A DNA stretch of 64,000 bases from Posidonia oceanica (taxonomy: Eukaryota > Streptophyta > Magnoliopsida > Alismatales > Posidoniaceae): assembly GCA_037176725.1 (NCBI GenBank), contig JAZBRS010000020.1:90094001-90158000 (forward strand). Reading direction: 5' to 3'. Below, one piece after another: positions 11,273 to 22,979 of this stretch (position 1 is the stretch's first letter; every line of letters starts with the position of its first letter). The translations under genes were made by a program, and so were the position numbers. The notes beneath the pieces were generated by a model, which had not been told where the DNA came from, did no database searches, and saw only the letters and a list, made by a program, of their open reading frames with translations.

Positions 11273-14200
11273 ATCACAGATCCTACATTTGAGAAGGATA
11301 TCCTCTCAGACCTTATTGCATGTGAGGAAGAGGGGGATTTAGGCGTAGATGAGAATGATGAATCGTCGCCTGAGTTCCAGCCATATGATGATGACCCAGA
11401 AGGGCCCAACCTCCACGTCGAGGAGGAGACGGAGGTTATCAATGTTGGCACAACTGAAGATGTTAGAGAGGTTCGCATCAGCGCCCTATTGCCGCCCCAA
11501 GCCAGAGCAGAGTTCATTGCATTCCTTATGGAATACGCAGACGTCTTCGCTTGGAGCTAGGAAGACATGGTCGGCCTTGATGTCGAGATCGTGGTGCACA
11601 ACTTGCCTTTAAATCCAGACGCGAAGCCAGTAAAGCAGAAGCCTCGAAAGTGGCGACCACAATGGCTGCTCAAAATCAAGGAGGAAATCATGAAGCAGCA
11701 CAGCGTTGGCTTTCTCAAGGTCGTCCTCTATCCAGAGTGGCATGCCAATATCGTGCCAGTGCCCAAGAAGGATGGCCGAGTCCGAATTTGTATCGACTAC
11801 AGGGACCTGAACAAGGCAAGTCCCAAGGACGACTTCCCATTGCCTCATATCGACGTCCTAGTCGACAACACTGCAGGCCATAAGATGCTATCTTTCATGG
11901 ACGGCTTCTCCGGCTACAATCAGATCAGAATGGCGGAAGAGGACATGGAGAAGACCTCATTTACCACCCCCTGGGGAGTCTTTTGCTATCAAGTCATGCC
12001 ATTTGGGCTCAAGAATGCCGGAGCAACATACCAGAGGGCGATGACAGCCTTATTCCACGACCTCATGCACCAAGAAGTCGAGGTCTACGTGGACGACATC
12101 ATTGCCAAATCTAGGGAGCCCGAGGGTCATCTTATCTGCCTCAAGAAACTCTTTGATCGCCTGAGGAAATACAAGCTTTGCCTTAACCCCAGTAAATGTG
12201 TGTTCGGGGTATCATCCGGCAAGCTATTGGGCTATATCGTCAGCCAGAGGGGGATTGAAGTCGACCCAAGTAAGGCTAAGGCCATTGTGGATATGCCACC
12301 CCCTAAGACTGAGAAAGAAGTCAGAGGCCTGCTGGGGCGCCTGCAGTTCATCAACCGGTTCATAGCGCAACTCACTCCTATTTGTGAACCAATCTTTAAA
12401 CTCCTGAAGAAGAATGCACGGATCAACTGGAGCGAGGAGTGCCAGGCCGCATTCGACAAGATTAAGCAGCTCCTGATCAAGTCTCCTGTCCTGATCGCTC
12501 CTGTGCCAGGGAGACCGCTGATTCTCTATCTTTCTACCACACAGCATTCCATGGGTGCCGTCCTGGGCCAACATGATGAGACCGGTAGAAAGGAGCACGC
12601 CATCTACTACCTGAGCAAGAAGTTTAATGAATGCGAAGACAGATACAGTACAATGGAGAAGACCTACCTATCCCTTGTCTGGGCTACACAAAAACTAAGG
12701 CATTACAAGATGGCACACACAGTTCAGCTCTTATGTCGACATGATCCAATCAAATACCTTTTTTAGAAGCCGGCTATGGTAGGCAGATGTGTTAAGTGGC
12801 AGGTGCTATTGTCACAGTATGACATCACCTTTGTCACACAGAAATCAATGAAGGGGCAAGCGATGGCAGATCATCTAGCTGACTTCCCTTTACCTGAGTA
12901 CCAGCCTTTGCAAACACAGTTCCCTGATGAAGATATCCTGTTTGCCATGGAGGATTCAGAGCAGAAAAATCCTGAAGATGAGTTATAGTGGCATCTGTAC
13001 TTCGATGGCGCAGTTAATAGAAGGGGCAGAGGCATCGGCGCTGTCCTATCAACGCCGCGGGGAGTTCTCATCCCCTTTGCAAGGAAGATGATATTCCCTT
13101 GCACCAACAATGAAGCGGAGTATGAAGCCTGCCTTCTGGGACTGCAAGTCGCACTTGAGCACGATGTGTGCAAGCTGCATGTACACGGAGATGCGATGCT
13201 GGTCATATCCTAGGTTAACGGCGACTGGAAGACCAAGGACCCTAAGCTGGTACCCTACCATGAATGCCTGCTGAAGCTGATAGGAGAGTTTGAAGACATC
13301 CGCTTCACTTACATGAATAGGGCCAATAACGCCTATGCAGATGCTCTGGCAACCCTTGCATCTTGGCTATCCATACCCGAAGGCCGTGCAGTGGACGTAT
13401 CAGTCTCTCGTGTGGAACAGCCCGCACACTACATGACTATCGAGGAGGCGTGTCCAGCAGAAGAGCTCCCCTGGTACCACGACATTAAGGTCTTCCTTGA
13501 ATCCGGCAGTCCTCCACCCGGTGCCTCAGCCACAGACAGAAAAACTCTGGTGCATCTGGCATCAAAGTATGTGATAGGGGCAGGCCATTTGTATAGAAGA
13601 TCCTACAACCAGATACTCCTACGCTGCGTAGAAAAGAAGGAGGCTGACACACTTATGCTCCAAGTCCATGCAGGGACCTGTGGTCCTCACATGAATGGTG
13701 TGCTGCTGACAAAGAAGATCATGCTTCAAGGTTACTTCTGGTCAACCATGGAGGCAGACTGCTGCCAATTTGTGCGCTAGTGCCACAACTGCCAGATCCA
13801 TGGAAACTTCATACACGCGCCCCCGCAAGAATTGCACAGCATGTCTTCGCCTTAGCCTTTCTCCACCTAGGGGATCGATGTCATTGGCGCCGTACACCCA
13901 CCGGCTTCCAACGGTCATCGCTACATTCTGGTGGCGATCGACTACTTCACCAAGTGGGTGGAAGCGGCCTCCTACAAAACGGTAACTGCCGTGGCCACCG
14001 AAAAGTTTATCAGAAATAATATCATAGCCCAGTATGGGGTCCCGCACGCGCTTATCTCTGATAATGGCACAAACTTCATTGCCAAGAGGATCGAAGACTA
14101 CCTACAAGGCTTCCACATCAAACATCACCGATCCTCGCCTTATAGGCCACAGATGAATGGCACGGTGGAGTCTGCCAACAAGAACCTTGTTAAAATCATG

Positions 14201-14713
14201 AAAAAGATGGCAGAAACCCACAAGGACTGGCATGACAAGCTTCCGTACGCACTCTGGGCGTACAGGACATCAATCCGAACCTCAACAGGGGCTACCCCGT
14301 ATTCTCTAGTATACGGCATGGAGGCAGTACTGCCTGTTGAAGTAAAAATCCCCTCACTACGGGTCCTACGAGAAGCTGAGCTGGAAGAAGCAGAATGGGT
14401 CGAAGACCATCGCATCCAGCTAAACCTGATCGATGAGCATAGGTTGCAAGCCATACATCATGCTCAGTGCTACCAGAAGCGCTCGGCCAGAGCATACCTG
14501 AAGAAGGTTAGGCCCAGAAGCTTCAATCTGGGGGATATGGTCTTCCGAGCCATCCATCTCCCCAACGGCCGAGGGAAATTCCGACCCAACTGGCGTGGCC
14601 CCTTCCTAATCAAGCGGATCTTTTCTGGCGGCGCAGCAGTCCTTGAGGACATGGATCAGGTCGAGCAGTCCGAGCCGGTCAACTCATGCTACCTCAAGCA
14701 GTACTACCAGTAG
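11273..14713 (+). pseudogene. Element C pol: RT, RNase H, second RNase H and integrase (seven amber stops)
   Basis: One uninterrupted frame from 11273 to the natural TAG at 14711-14713, with no frameshift. The only breaks are TAG codons at 11558, 12764, 12986, 13211, 13778, 13853 and 13868. Compared with B or D, three replace CAG/Gln codons, two replace TGG/Trp and one replaces AAG/Lys. Visible landmarks are RT (KKDGRVRICIDYRDLNKA, YVDD in VEVYVDDIIAK), a degenerate first RNase H (LYLSTTQHSMGAVLGQ), a second RNase H (YFDGAV, NNEAEYEA, HGDAML) and integrase (IDYFTKWVEAA, SDNGTNF, NGTVESANK). The protein would copy element RNA and integrate the cDNA. This copy could act only with stop readthrough. 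The N-terminal part is cut by element A. Confidence 0.92.
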
Positions 14714-16432
14714 CCCGCCGCCGCCTTGTACACCTTTCCCTTCATGCCTCTTGCATTCCTTCTTTCCCCTGCATTTTAGGTTAGTTTACTTTTCAGCAAG
14801 AAGTTGTAAGTGCACTATATACATCGCTATCATAGGCCCGATGATGAAAATCGGAGATGCTTGCCTGCTCTGGAAGGAGTACCCTCTACCTCACCTGACA
14901 CTACTTCGATATCCTAACCAGTGAGGGAGCCACCATCCAAGGAGGACAGACGAAATGTCTAAACTCTTCCAAGACCTACGCCTCAAGAAAAAAAAAAAAC
15001 AATCCTAGGATGTGAGAGGGTGTGAGCAAGACCCGCATGCCTTAGCCTAGCCCCCACAGAAAACTAGAAGGCAAAGACAGGAGTTAACCCTGGAGATAGA
15101 AGTGTGTAGTACAGCCTCGTCCCTCCAACTTGCCTTGGGGAGGATCCACATTCACGCCTACAAATCCACAAGCTATGCAAAGCCTAGCCCCTTCGGCCTC
15201 AGAACCAGGTGCCCATTACTTCTAAGCCTGGGACAGCGGAAGCTTGCAAAAGAAAAAAAAAGAAAGAGAAGGAAAGAAAAAGCAAAAAAAAAAGGGAGAA
15301 AGAAAGAAAGAAGAAAGAAAGCAAAAAAAAAAGAGAGAGCAAAAATAAAGAAAAAAAAGCAACTCCAAAAAGAAAAGGCAAGCAACATGATTCCGTCCCT
15401 TAGAGAGGAACCAGATTTGCGCCTGGGAAATACATAAATCCTATGTGGCCCAACCACTTATCCCAGCCACTACCAGACACCCATATTCCCCCAGGCTAGG
15501 GATAGGTGAAAACACTACACACCTATGTGGGAGCAAAAAAAAAAAAAGGGGGAGACGAGAAAAAATGGAAAGAGTAGGTGTAGCTCTTTGAGAGTTTGGC
15601 ATGGAGCCCATCCTCACTACGCCACCATCCAAGCACCCATAACACCCTTTCCAGAGTGCCACCAACAGTTAGGAATCCGAGTAGAGTCTGGTGAGTCAGA
15701 GACCGCTCCTTCCTTTGCAGCAGGCATCAAGCACTTTGTATGCTGAGGGCGATAGATTTAGCATAGAGCATGCATGCATCTATTCACAATCAAATCATCA
15801 CCACCCCCTTTCCTCCCACTCTGCAAGGCTCGGCTCAGCACTGGGACAGTACTTCTGCCAAGGCAGGTTGACCGCCTCCAAGCTTCAGATCAACTAATCA
15901 CTGCCAGTCCAGCAGCCCAAAGAAGGCATCAACAGCCAGAGACAGGGTGATCACTCCAGAGGCAGCAGGACAACCTTGGCACCCCCTAGCCCCTCCTCTT
16001 GGGCCGTCGGGTCTGCTCAATCGGGCGCCACCCCTGGTCCCTGTGCGATTTCGCTCCGGGCGGACGAAGTCTCTTCTCCACTTGTCCCCTTGCTCCGTAC
16101 AGAACAAGGACAAGCGTGCCCCCCTTGTAACTTCGTTCCAGACAAACGAAGCCCCCTTCCCTTGTCCCCTCGCTCCGCACGGACGAGGACAAGGGTGCCC
16201 TTCTGTGTGGCCTCGCCTTGTACAGGCGGTGCACCCTTTGCTTAGCTGAATGTGCTTGAATTCTGTGGTCTGATTGCTAGCTGTAGCGTTTGAACTGCTT
16301 TATCAGCTTTATATGCACATCTACTTCTCTGTCTGCCAGTGTTATGCGCCTGTACGTGCTCCAGATTGATGAAACAGTTTTGGCTACAGGTACTTGAAGA
16401 TCTCGCACCAGCTGTCTGCATCCTCGCCTGTC
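14714..16432 (+). other. Element C region between pol and the extra ORF
   Basis: Non-coding. It contains two almost pure purine tracts on the sense strand (about 15246-15380 and 15530-15575), a block at 15585-15720 well conserved in D (29395-29534) and B (46234-46372), including GAGAGTTTGGCATGGAGCCC, and then an acceptor-like CTTCCTTTGCAG ending at 15720. A second pyrimidine-rich CAG is at 16340. The stretch 15940-16250 has several copies of CTTGTCCCCTCGCTCCG-like words. Likely roles (a second plus-strand priming tract, splice acceptor for the extra ORF) are inference. Confidence 0.7.
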
Positions 16433-17635
16433 ATGGGTTTCCCCACCTTGCTGACCCTAGCACATTGCTCCGAGACCCTCCGAGGATGGATTGCCATGCT
16501 CATCGAAGCTGACCGTGAAAAGCTGAGCCTGTGGGGCATCCCACCCAGACTTCTGAAAGCTGCTGATGTGGAGGTCAGCCGACACCTTTTGTGTACTGCT
16601 GCAAGGTTCTGGAAGCCAGCGCACCACGTCTTCCGCTTTGGAAGGACGGAGTTAACACTTACACTGGAAGAGGTGCGCCGGATCTGCGGCTTCTCCACGC
16701 TCATGGGACCTGCTGTGTTCATGAGGCGTTCTGGCTATGTTACCGTCCTGAGGCAGCTTATGGGGCTCTCTGCACAAATATGCGAGAAAAGACTGGTCTG
16801 CATCGATGGACCCATGCCTGCCCTCCGCCTGAACTATTTTGAAGAGGTCTCCAAGAAGCGCACTGAACTAGGAGATGAACTGTGGCTTCGCGGCTTTGTC
16901 ACCCGTTTCCTGGGCGAGCTGATTTTTAGTCATGGCCGGATGACTGTAGCTATTGAAGTTGCGGAGATCGCCCTTGCTGTGGTGACCCGCCAAATCGACC
17001 TGGCGCCTGTCGTCTTGGCTGAGACGTACCACGGACTGGACCGCATTTCGCACCGCTGCCGCCACTTTCATGGTTGCGGGGCCCTGGTACAAGTGTGGAT
17101 AGCCGGACACCTGGAGGTAGACATCCTGCGCCCCTAGAAGCACGCATTTGAGACGTACTGCAGCAGCGGCCATGCCAATACCATCAAAACTGTCCGCGAG
17201 GAATACGAAAGGTTGGAACAACTGACTGATGATGCAATAACTTGGCGTATCATCCCATCTGCGGCGGAGCCCTTCACCGTCTTCTTCGGCGCCCGCGACA
17301 TGCGTCTGGTTGTCCTACCAGGGTTCACTGGGGGCGTGGAGTACCACCCCATCCGAGTTATGCGACAATTTGGCCTCCGCCAAGGAGCATTTGTTGACAG
17401 CACCGCACCAAGGCTAGTCCAGCCCTATCCTTACAGCACAGTTGCACCTACAATGGAGTTAGCAGAGCTCCTACGCCATGGCGTAAAATCCACAGACATT
17501 GCAGCAGCAAGGGGCTCAGGGTGTACTCCTGAGTATCTGACTAAAGTGCAGGGGCTCTGGCCCATTGATGAGATCCCACCTGGCGCACCTCTATTCCCTG
17601 ACACTAGGAAGTCGAAGAAGGCCCAGACTGACTAG
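16433..17635 (+). pseudogene. Element C extra ORF, plant mobile domain-like, 400 codons with one amber
   Basis: The ATG (MGFPTLLTLAHCSE) to TAG at 17633 gives 400 codons, exactly the length of the D and B copies. One TAG at 17135-17137 (codon 235, after LRP) replaces the glutamine seen in D and B. Features resembling the plant mobile domain (PMD, 'aminotransferase-like') family: ARFWKPAHHVFRFG with LTLEEVRRICGFS (compare the family's W.PETHTFHLPCGE..TLEDV); a middle helical block with RISHRCRHFHGCGALVQVW; and the C-terminal EYHPIRVMRQFG (compare EWH.PDRVLRQFG). PMD modules are known from plant LTR elements and MULEs and from host MAIN/MAIL proteins. The function in this element is unknown. 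No signal peptide or membrane segment was noticed. Confidence 0.8.
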
Positions 17636-18046
17636 GGCGTCTACATCTGCATCCCCCTTTTTGAGTCTTGCTGTACTCTGTTCTGCCTGTTATAGGCATG
17701 TAATCAAGACTTTGTTAATGCAAGGGTGTTTTGTACCATGTGCTTATGTGTTTGGTTTGGCTTCCATAACATGATGCATGCGTGGTCTTACAGTCATATC
17801 TTTAGCATATTTCTTCAGCCCCTCGGAGCCATGAGAAGGGCACTATTAGAACCTGACAGCTCAGAAACAACTATCAAGACAATCAGCACCAAAGGAAGCT
17901 ACAAGAAGACCTTGCTTTCCACTTGGATGCCAGAACCTCTGCAAGACTAGCACCGTCAACACGGGTAAAAACCGCCAAGCGCTCCCGACTGGGCTTTCAC
18001 CGGGCTGATACCCCTAACTATCTGGCGATGAGTCCGTCAACTCATC

Positions 18047-18182
18047 ACTGGGCTGGTAGCCCTAACTACCTGTTTGACAAGCACGTCAGCTTAGTCTATT
18101 GCTTTTTCGATGCCACGGGCGCTTCAGCTGTCCCCTGGTATCCTCCCTGATACCAGGGGCATCTTTTTCCGCTGCCCCATGA
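18047..18182 (+). other. Conserved 3' UTR structured block with possibly bistable hairpin (element C)
   Basis: It starts with a small hairpin GGTAG-CCCTAA-CTACC near 18055. A long stem CCCCTGGTATC / GATACCAGGGG follows at 18132-18159, then a T-run (18164-18168). The 3' GGGG arm continues as GGGGCA and can instead pair with TGCCCC at 18172-18177 around a U-rich loop. The same two competing stems are present in D (31893-31944) and B (44202-44245, minus strand). Confidence 0.65.
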
Positions 18183-18272
18183 TATCACATCTCTAGCTGC
18201 ATCTAGGCTGGCACGCCTAACTTTCGCAGGCTCATCCATCTCTTTGCTCTGCTTTCGGATCTTGGTGTCCAT

Positions 18273-19187
18273 CCAACCTTTGCGGTTGATGGGTCCGAAA
18301 CCTATCCTTTCCGGTCGATAAGTCCGTAACTTATCATCCAACCTTTGCGGTCGATGGGTCCGAAACCTATCCTTTCCGGTCGATAAGTCCGTAACTTATC
18401 ATACAACCTTTGCGGTCGATGGGTCCGAAACCTATCCTTTCCGGTCGATAAGTCCGTAACTTATCATCCAACCTTTGCGGTCGATGGGTCCGAAACCTAT
18501 CCTTTCCGGTCGATAAGTCCGTAACTTATCATCCAACCTTTGCGGTCGATGGGTCCAAAACCTATCCTTTCCGGTCGATAAGTCCGTAACTTATCATCCA
18601 ACCTTTGCGGTCGATGGGTCCGAAACCTATCCTTTCAGGTCGATAAGTTCGTAACTTATCATCCAACCTTTGCGGTCGATGGGTCCGAAACCTCTCCTTT
18701 CCGGTCGATAAGTCTGTAACTTATCATCCAACCTTTGCGGTCGATGGGTCCGAAACCTATCCTTTCCGGTCGATAAGTCCGTAACTTATCATCCAACCTT
18801 TGCGGTCGATGGGTCCGAAACCTATCCTTTCCGGTCGATAAGTCCGTAACTTATCATCCAACCTTTGCGGTCGATGGGTCCGAAACCTATCCTTTCTGGT
18901 CGATAAGTCCGTAACTTATCATCCAACCTTTGCGGTCGATGGGTCCGAAACCTATCCTTTTCGGTCGATAAGTCCGAAACTTATCATCCAACCTTTGCGG
19001 TCGATAGGTCCGAAACCTATCCTTTCCGGTCGATAAGTCTGAAACTTATCATCCAACCTTTGCGGTCGATAGGTCCGAAACCTATCCTTCCCGGTCGATA
19101 AGTCCATAACTTATCATCCAACCTTTCCGGTCGATAAGTCCATAACTTATCATCCAGCCTTTACGGTCGATGGGTCCGAAACCCATC
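18273..19187 (+). repeat. 65-bp tandem array of paired hairpins, 3' UTR of element C
   Basis: About 14 units of 65 bp. Each carries two short inverted repeats: GATGGGT-CCGAA-ACCTATC and GATAAGTCCGTAACTTATC. Stem variants compensate: GATGGGT/ACCTATC has a G:U pair, GATAGGT/ACCTATC (19003-19021, 19068-19086) has A:U, and GATGGGT/ACCCATC (19169-19187) has G:C. Loops are 5 nt. No spacer diversity and no nearby cas genes, so it is not a CRISPR array. Confidence 0.92.
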
Positions 19188-19192
19188 CTCTG

Positions 19193-19811
19193 TCGTTCGC
19201 CCCCTTCTTTTGCTGGCTCCCTCGGCAGAAGATGCCCTCGTTTCTTTCGCGCGGAATTTTTTGCCCCCCTTTGTTTCGCGCCAATCTAGTCGTCTGCTTG
19301 CTTCCTCGGGCGAGGACAAGCTGCCCCTCATTCTCTGGGCTAGCAGCCCAAACTGCTCGGATGACACCCGTCACCCTGTTTGGCGCCCTTTTATTTGGGC
19401 TGATAACCCTAACTATCCGGTGAGGAGTCCGTCAACTCATCATTCATTGCACCAGCACTCATCAGCACGCCCTCATCCCTTACCATATCTGCATCATGCA
19501 TTGTTGCATTTTGGTTCGATATCAACATTAACAACAGCAGCATATCCGCATTGCATCGGCATTGCTTTGTCATCACATTGCATTACATCAGCATTCGCAT
19601 CTGCACTAACATTCGCATTAGCATCTGCATTAGCATGCATTGCGCCGCATCTACATTCGCATCTCCATTCGCATTCGCATTTTGGCAACGGTTCATGACT
19701 TCTGGCACATCTGTCGGGATAGTGCCCACGCCTACATACTTCGCGCCTGTCGGTTCGCGTGGGGTGTCTTGTCAACCCTGAGCAACGGCCTCGCTTCCCT
19801 TGACCTCGCTC
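19193..19811 (+). other. Element C distal 3' UTR
   Basis: Non-coding. It holds a block conserved with D (19193-19390 against 33035-33235), single hairpins GATA-ACCCTAAC-TATC (about 19400) and GATGAGT-CCGTCA-ACTCATC (about 19423), then a GCATTN/GCATCT-type simple repeat (19480-19690) and the approach to the PPT. Small ORFs here are repeat artefacts. Confidence 0.7.
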
Positions 19812-19824
19812 AGGGAGGGGCATC
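19812..19824 (+). other. Polypurine tract of element C
   Basis: AGGGAGGGGCATC lies immediately before the 3' LTR start TGTAGACACCCC. The same sequence precedes the 3' LTRs of D (33893-33905) and B (42053-42041). It primes plus-strand DNA synthesis in this class of element. The pyrimidine-containing CATC between the purines and the LTR is constant in all three. Confidence 0.88.
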
Positions 19825-22800
19825 TGTAGACACCCCATTCTAACCAAGGGGTCTTAGCACTCTGGGAGCACTCTGGGAGCACTCTGGAACTGGTTCTGGA
19901 GTCTGGTAGCTCACCCCCTTCAACCCTAGATCTTCTCCCATTCCAAAACCATTATCATTTCCTGAAACCAAACCTTCAAACCAAACCCAAACCCTCCTTA
20001 AACCCTACCAAAGAACCCCCAAATATCCAAACCCAAACCACTCCCAAAACCCTAGGAAACTTAGGTAAAACTACCCTCTTTCTACACCTCAAAACCTTTC
20101 CAAAACCTTCCCAAATCTTGACCCAGACCTTAGGTCCAACACTAGGAACCCTAGGCCACACACTCACTAAATTTCACCTCTTTCCTAAGCCTCTAACCCC
20201 TTCATTTATCCAAATTATCCTTTTCTCTCTCCTAGATTATTCTTTCTCTCTCCTCTCTCTCTCCTGATTATCCTCCTTCTTTTCACTCCCTTCTCCCTCT
20301 TCTTCTTGCCTGGCTATGGGCCCACCTTGAGCATCTATCACTTCTAAATCTTGTTTGTATTTTTATCTTATTTTTAGCATTTTCCTTGATTTTCTAAAAA
20401 TTATTTTCTTTCAACTCCTCTCTTTCTTCACCACTCCTTCATTTCTCCTCTTTCTTCTTCCTTTTTCTTTTCCTTTCCTCCCTTCTACTAAATCCCTAAA
20501 AAATCCTTAAAAACCTTTAAAACTCTAAAACGAAAGAAAACAAATCAAAATCCTAAAAGAAATAATTTAAAAACATTACATAAACAATTAAAAACAAAAA
20601 CCTAATCAAACCCAACTAAAATAAAAAACCAAGAATGCAATCTAAAATATGCAAAACAAACAAAAAAGAAATGCTGCAAAATCAAGGAAAAACCAAAATG
20701 TGATCAAAACAAGCAAAAGTAAAAAAGCCTACTAAAAACAATCAAAAAATAATTCCTAAAAAGAAAAGAAACAATTAAAAATGCTAAGGCAAGTAATCAA
20801 GAAAGAAAAACTTAACTTAACCATCCTAAAAGGAAACAATTTGAAAACTTAATTAAAAAACAAACAATCAAAAATCTAAAAACACTTGATTAAAAAAACC
20901 TAACAAGGAAAAAACTCAACAAAAAAGTATATTAAAAAGAATTTAACAAGTAAAAATCAAAATCGAATCTAAAAGGAAGCTTAAACAATATCTCAAAAGA
21001 TTAAAATCAAAAGCTAAAACTCACCTTAATTAATCTAAAACGATCCTAAAAAAAACCCTAATCAAAATCCCAAATATTTAACAAGAAAAACATGATTAAA
21101 CAACAATTTGAAAAACTTAACAAACAATTAAACAAAATCAAAAACAATTTGAAGGGAAGAAAACCCTAATTAAAACTAAAACGCTTTAATCCTAACTAAC
21201 TAATTAAAAAACAATCATTAAAAAACTTAATCAAAGTCTTAACTTAAAACACAACTATCCTAAAAGGCTTTTCCCATTCTCTTCTATTTCATTTTTATTT
21301 TTATTTATTCTCTTTTTATTTCCCTTTTACCTTTCCCTTTCTTCTTTTCTTCCTTTCTTTCTTTTCCTATTGAGCCCAGTCTAGCCCAAGCCCACCAAAA
21401 TTCCTTCTTCTTTTCATTTTTCTTCCTCCTTCCCTCTCCCGCCCAATCTCCCAACACCCAAATGCCAGCTTTCACCTTCTCTACCTCCATCTCCTCTGCA
21501 AAACCTGAACCTAAATTCACTCAAAAACCAAACCCAATCCAGCTCACCTAATCCCACTCCTCACCAGCAAAACCAAGCCCTCCTCAAACACCTGAACCTT
21601 CTGCAGACTGGCAACCATCCGAGCCAGCACTACCTACAGAACCCATCCCAAACTCACCCAAGAAAACCAAGTAAAACCAACACTTAAACCCCAATCTCTC
21701 GGACCCAGACCAACATCACATTCTCCCCTTTGCAAAACCAATCCCACCAGCACCTAAACCTCCCCAGAAACCGCACCCAACACCTACAGAACCAAGCTCA
21801 CCCAGCAGAACCCAATTCTCTTCCCAAACCTGAATCCCAGCAAACCAGCACCTCTCCTCTCCCTCAGACCAAACCCAGACCACCCTCTCGAACCCAAGTT
21901 CCCCCCAGACCGGACCCAAGCCCCCAGCAAACCCACAGCTCATTTCAGACCACCTCTAGCTCATTCCCTCCATTGCAGTCCAACTTGATTAACTCCTTCC
22001 TGATGCCCCCACGACTTTTGTGGCCAACCTCGATCCTAGCTCCTCTCTCAATGGTCACAGCAAGCCCTCCAGCCTGCGTCACCACCGTCCGGTCTCGCCC
22101 CTCACCCGCTGAGACTGCCACAGACCAGAGCAAGCCAGTTTTCTTTGGTTTGAGCAACGACTTTGTTGCTCAAGCCCCTGCAGCCTCCCAGACCTCGAGC
22201 CACTCCCCACCTCATGCCTGATAGCCCCCAATTGCCCTGGCATCCCCTCTGTGGCCTGACATTCACTTGGACCCAAAAACGACCCGAACAAAACCAGAGG
22301 AATTCCTCCCGTTCGAGAGCACCACACTCCATCCTGAGCGTCCAGAGAGCTTCCTGTGAGTCCCCTCGAGTGAATCCAGTCCTCCCTACCGCTTCCAGAG
22401 CTCCGGAGCACCCAGACGACCCTCGGCACCCACTGGTTCCAGTGCTGAAACCATCTCCGAACCCGGCGCAGCGCAACCATCCCCATTCCATCCTGGAGGC
22501 TCCACCTTGATCCCGCGATCACGCTGGGCCTGTCGCCAAGCTCCGCGGCTGCTTCAACAGCTCTCCCCGGTTCTGTCTCAGAATGCCGGTCATCCTCGCA
22601 TCGTCGGCTCGCTCCGGACGACCCCATAGGTAGATCTCTTTCTCCGGGGGTTCACCTGAACCCCCTCTTGCTCCCAACCCTTTCGCCGGTGCTTTCTACT
22701 GGCTATGCTTCTCTCCCGAAGGTCGTCGGACCTCTGTTTCTTCCCCGGCGACGTCGCCGGCGCACGTAGAACTCCGGCACTGCGTTTTATTCCTTGCATG

Positions 22801-22979
22801 ACACTGTAGCATTATTTCTTTACTTTCGTTTTTATTTACATTAACATAAAGTACTTTGGTTCTGTTATTTACATACCGGTCCTCCATTTAGTTATTTACT
22901 GTGCTTGTGTATAGTTTGTTTATTTATTTCAGTAACGAAATCCTGCTGATATTGCGGTATGCCCCCTGAGCTTTAACTT

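Noticed and set aside
11273..14713. TAG reassignment or obligatory suppression in this lineage
   Set aside because: Ambers are at different positions in different copies and replace CAG or TGG codons, as expected for deamination; several natural terminal stops are also TAG.
18273..19187. CRISPR-like regular repeats
   Set aside because: Units are contiguous with no unique spacers, the context is a plant retrotransposon 3' UTR, and there are no cas genes.
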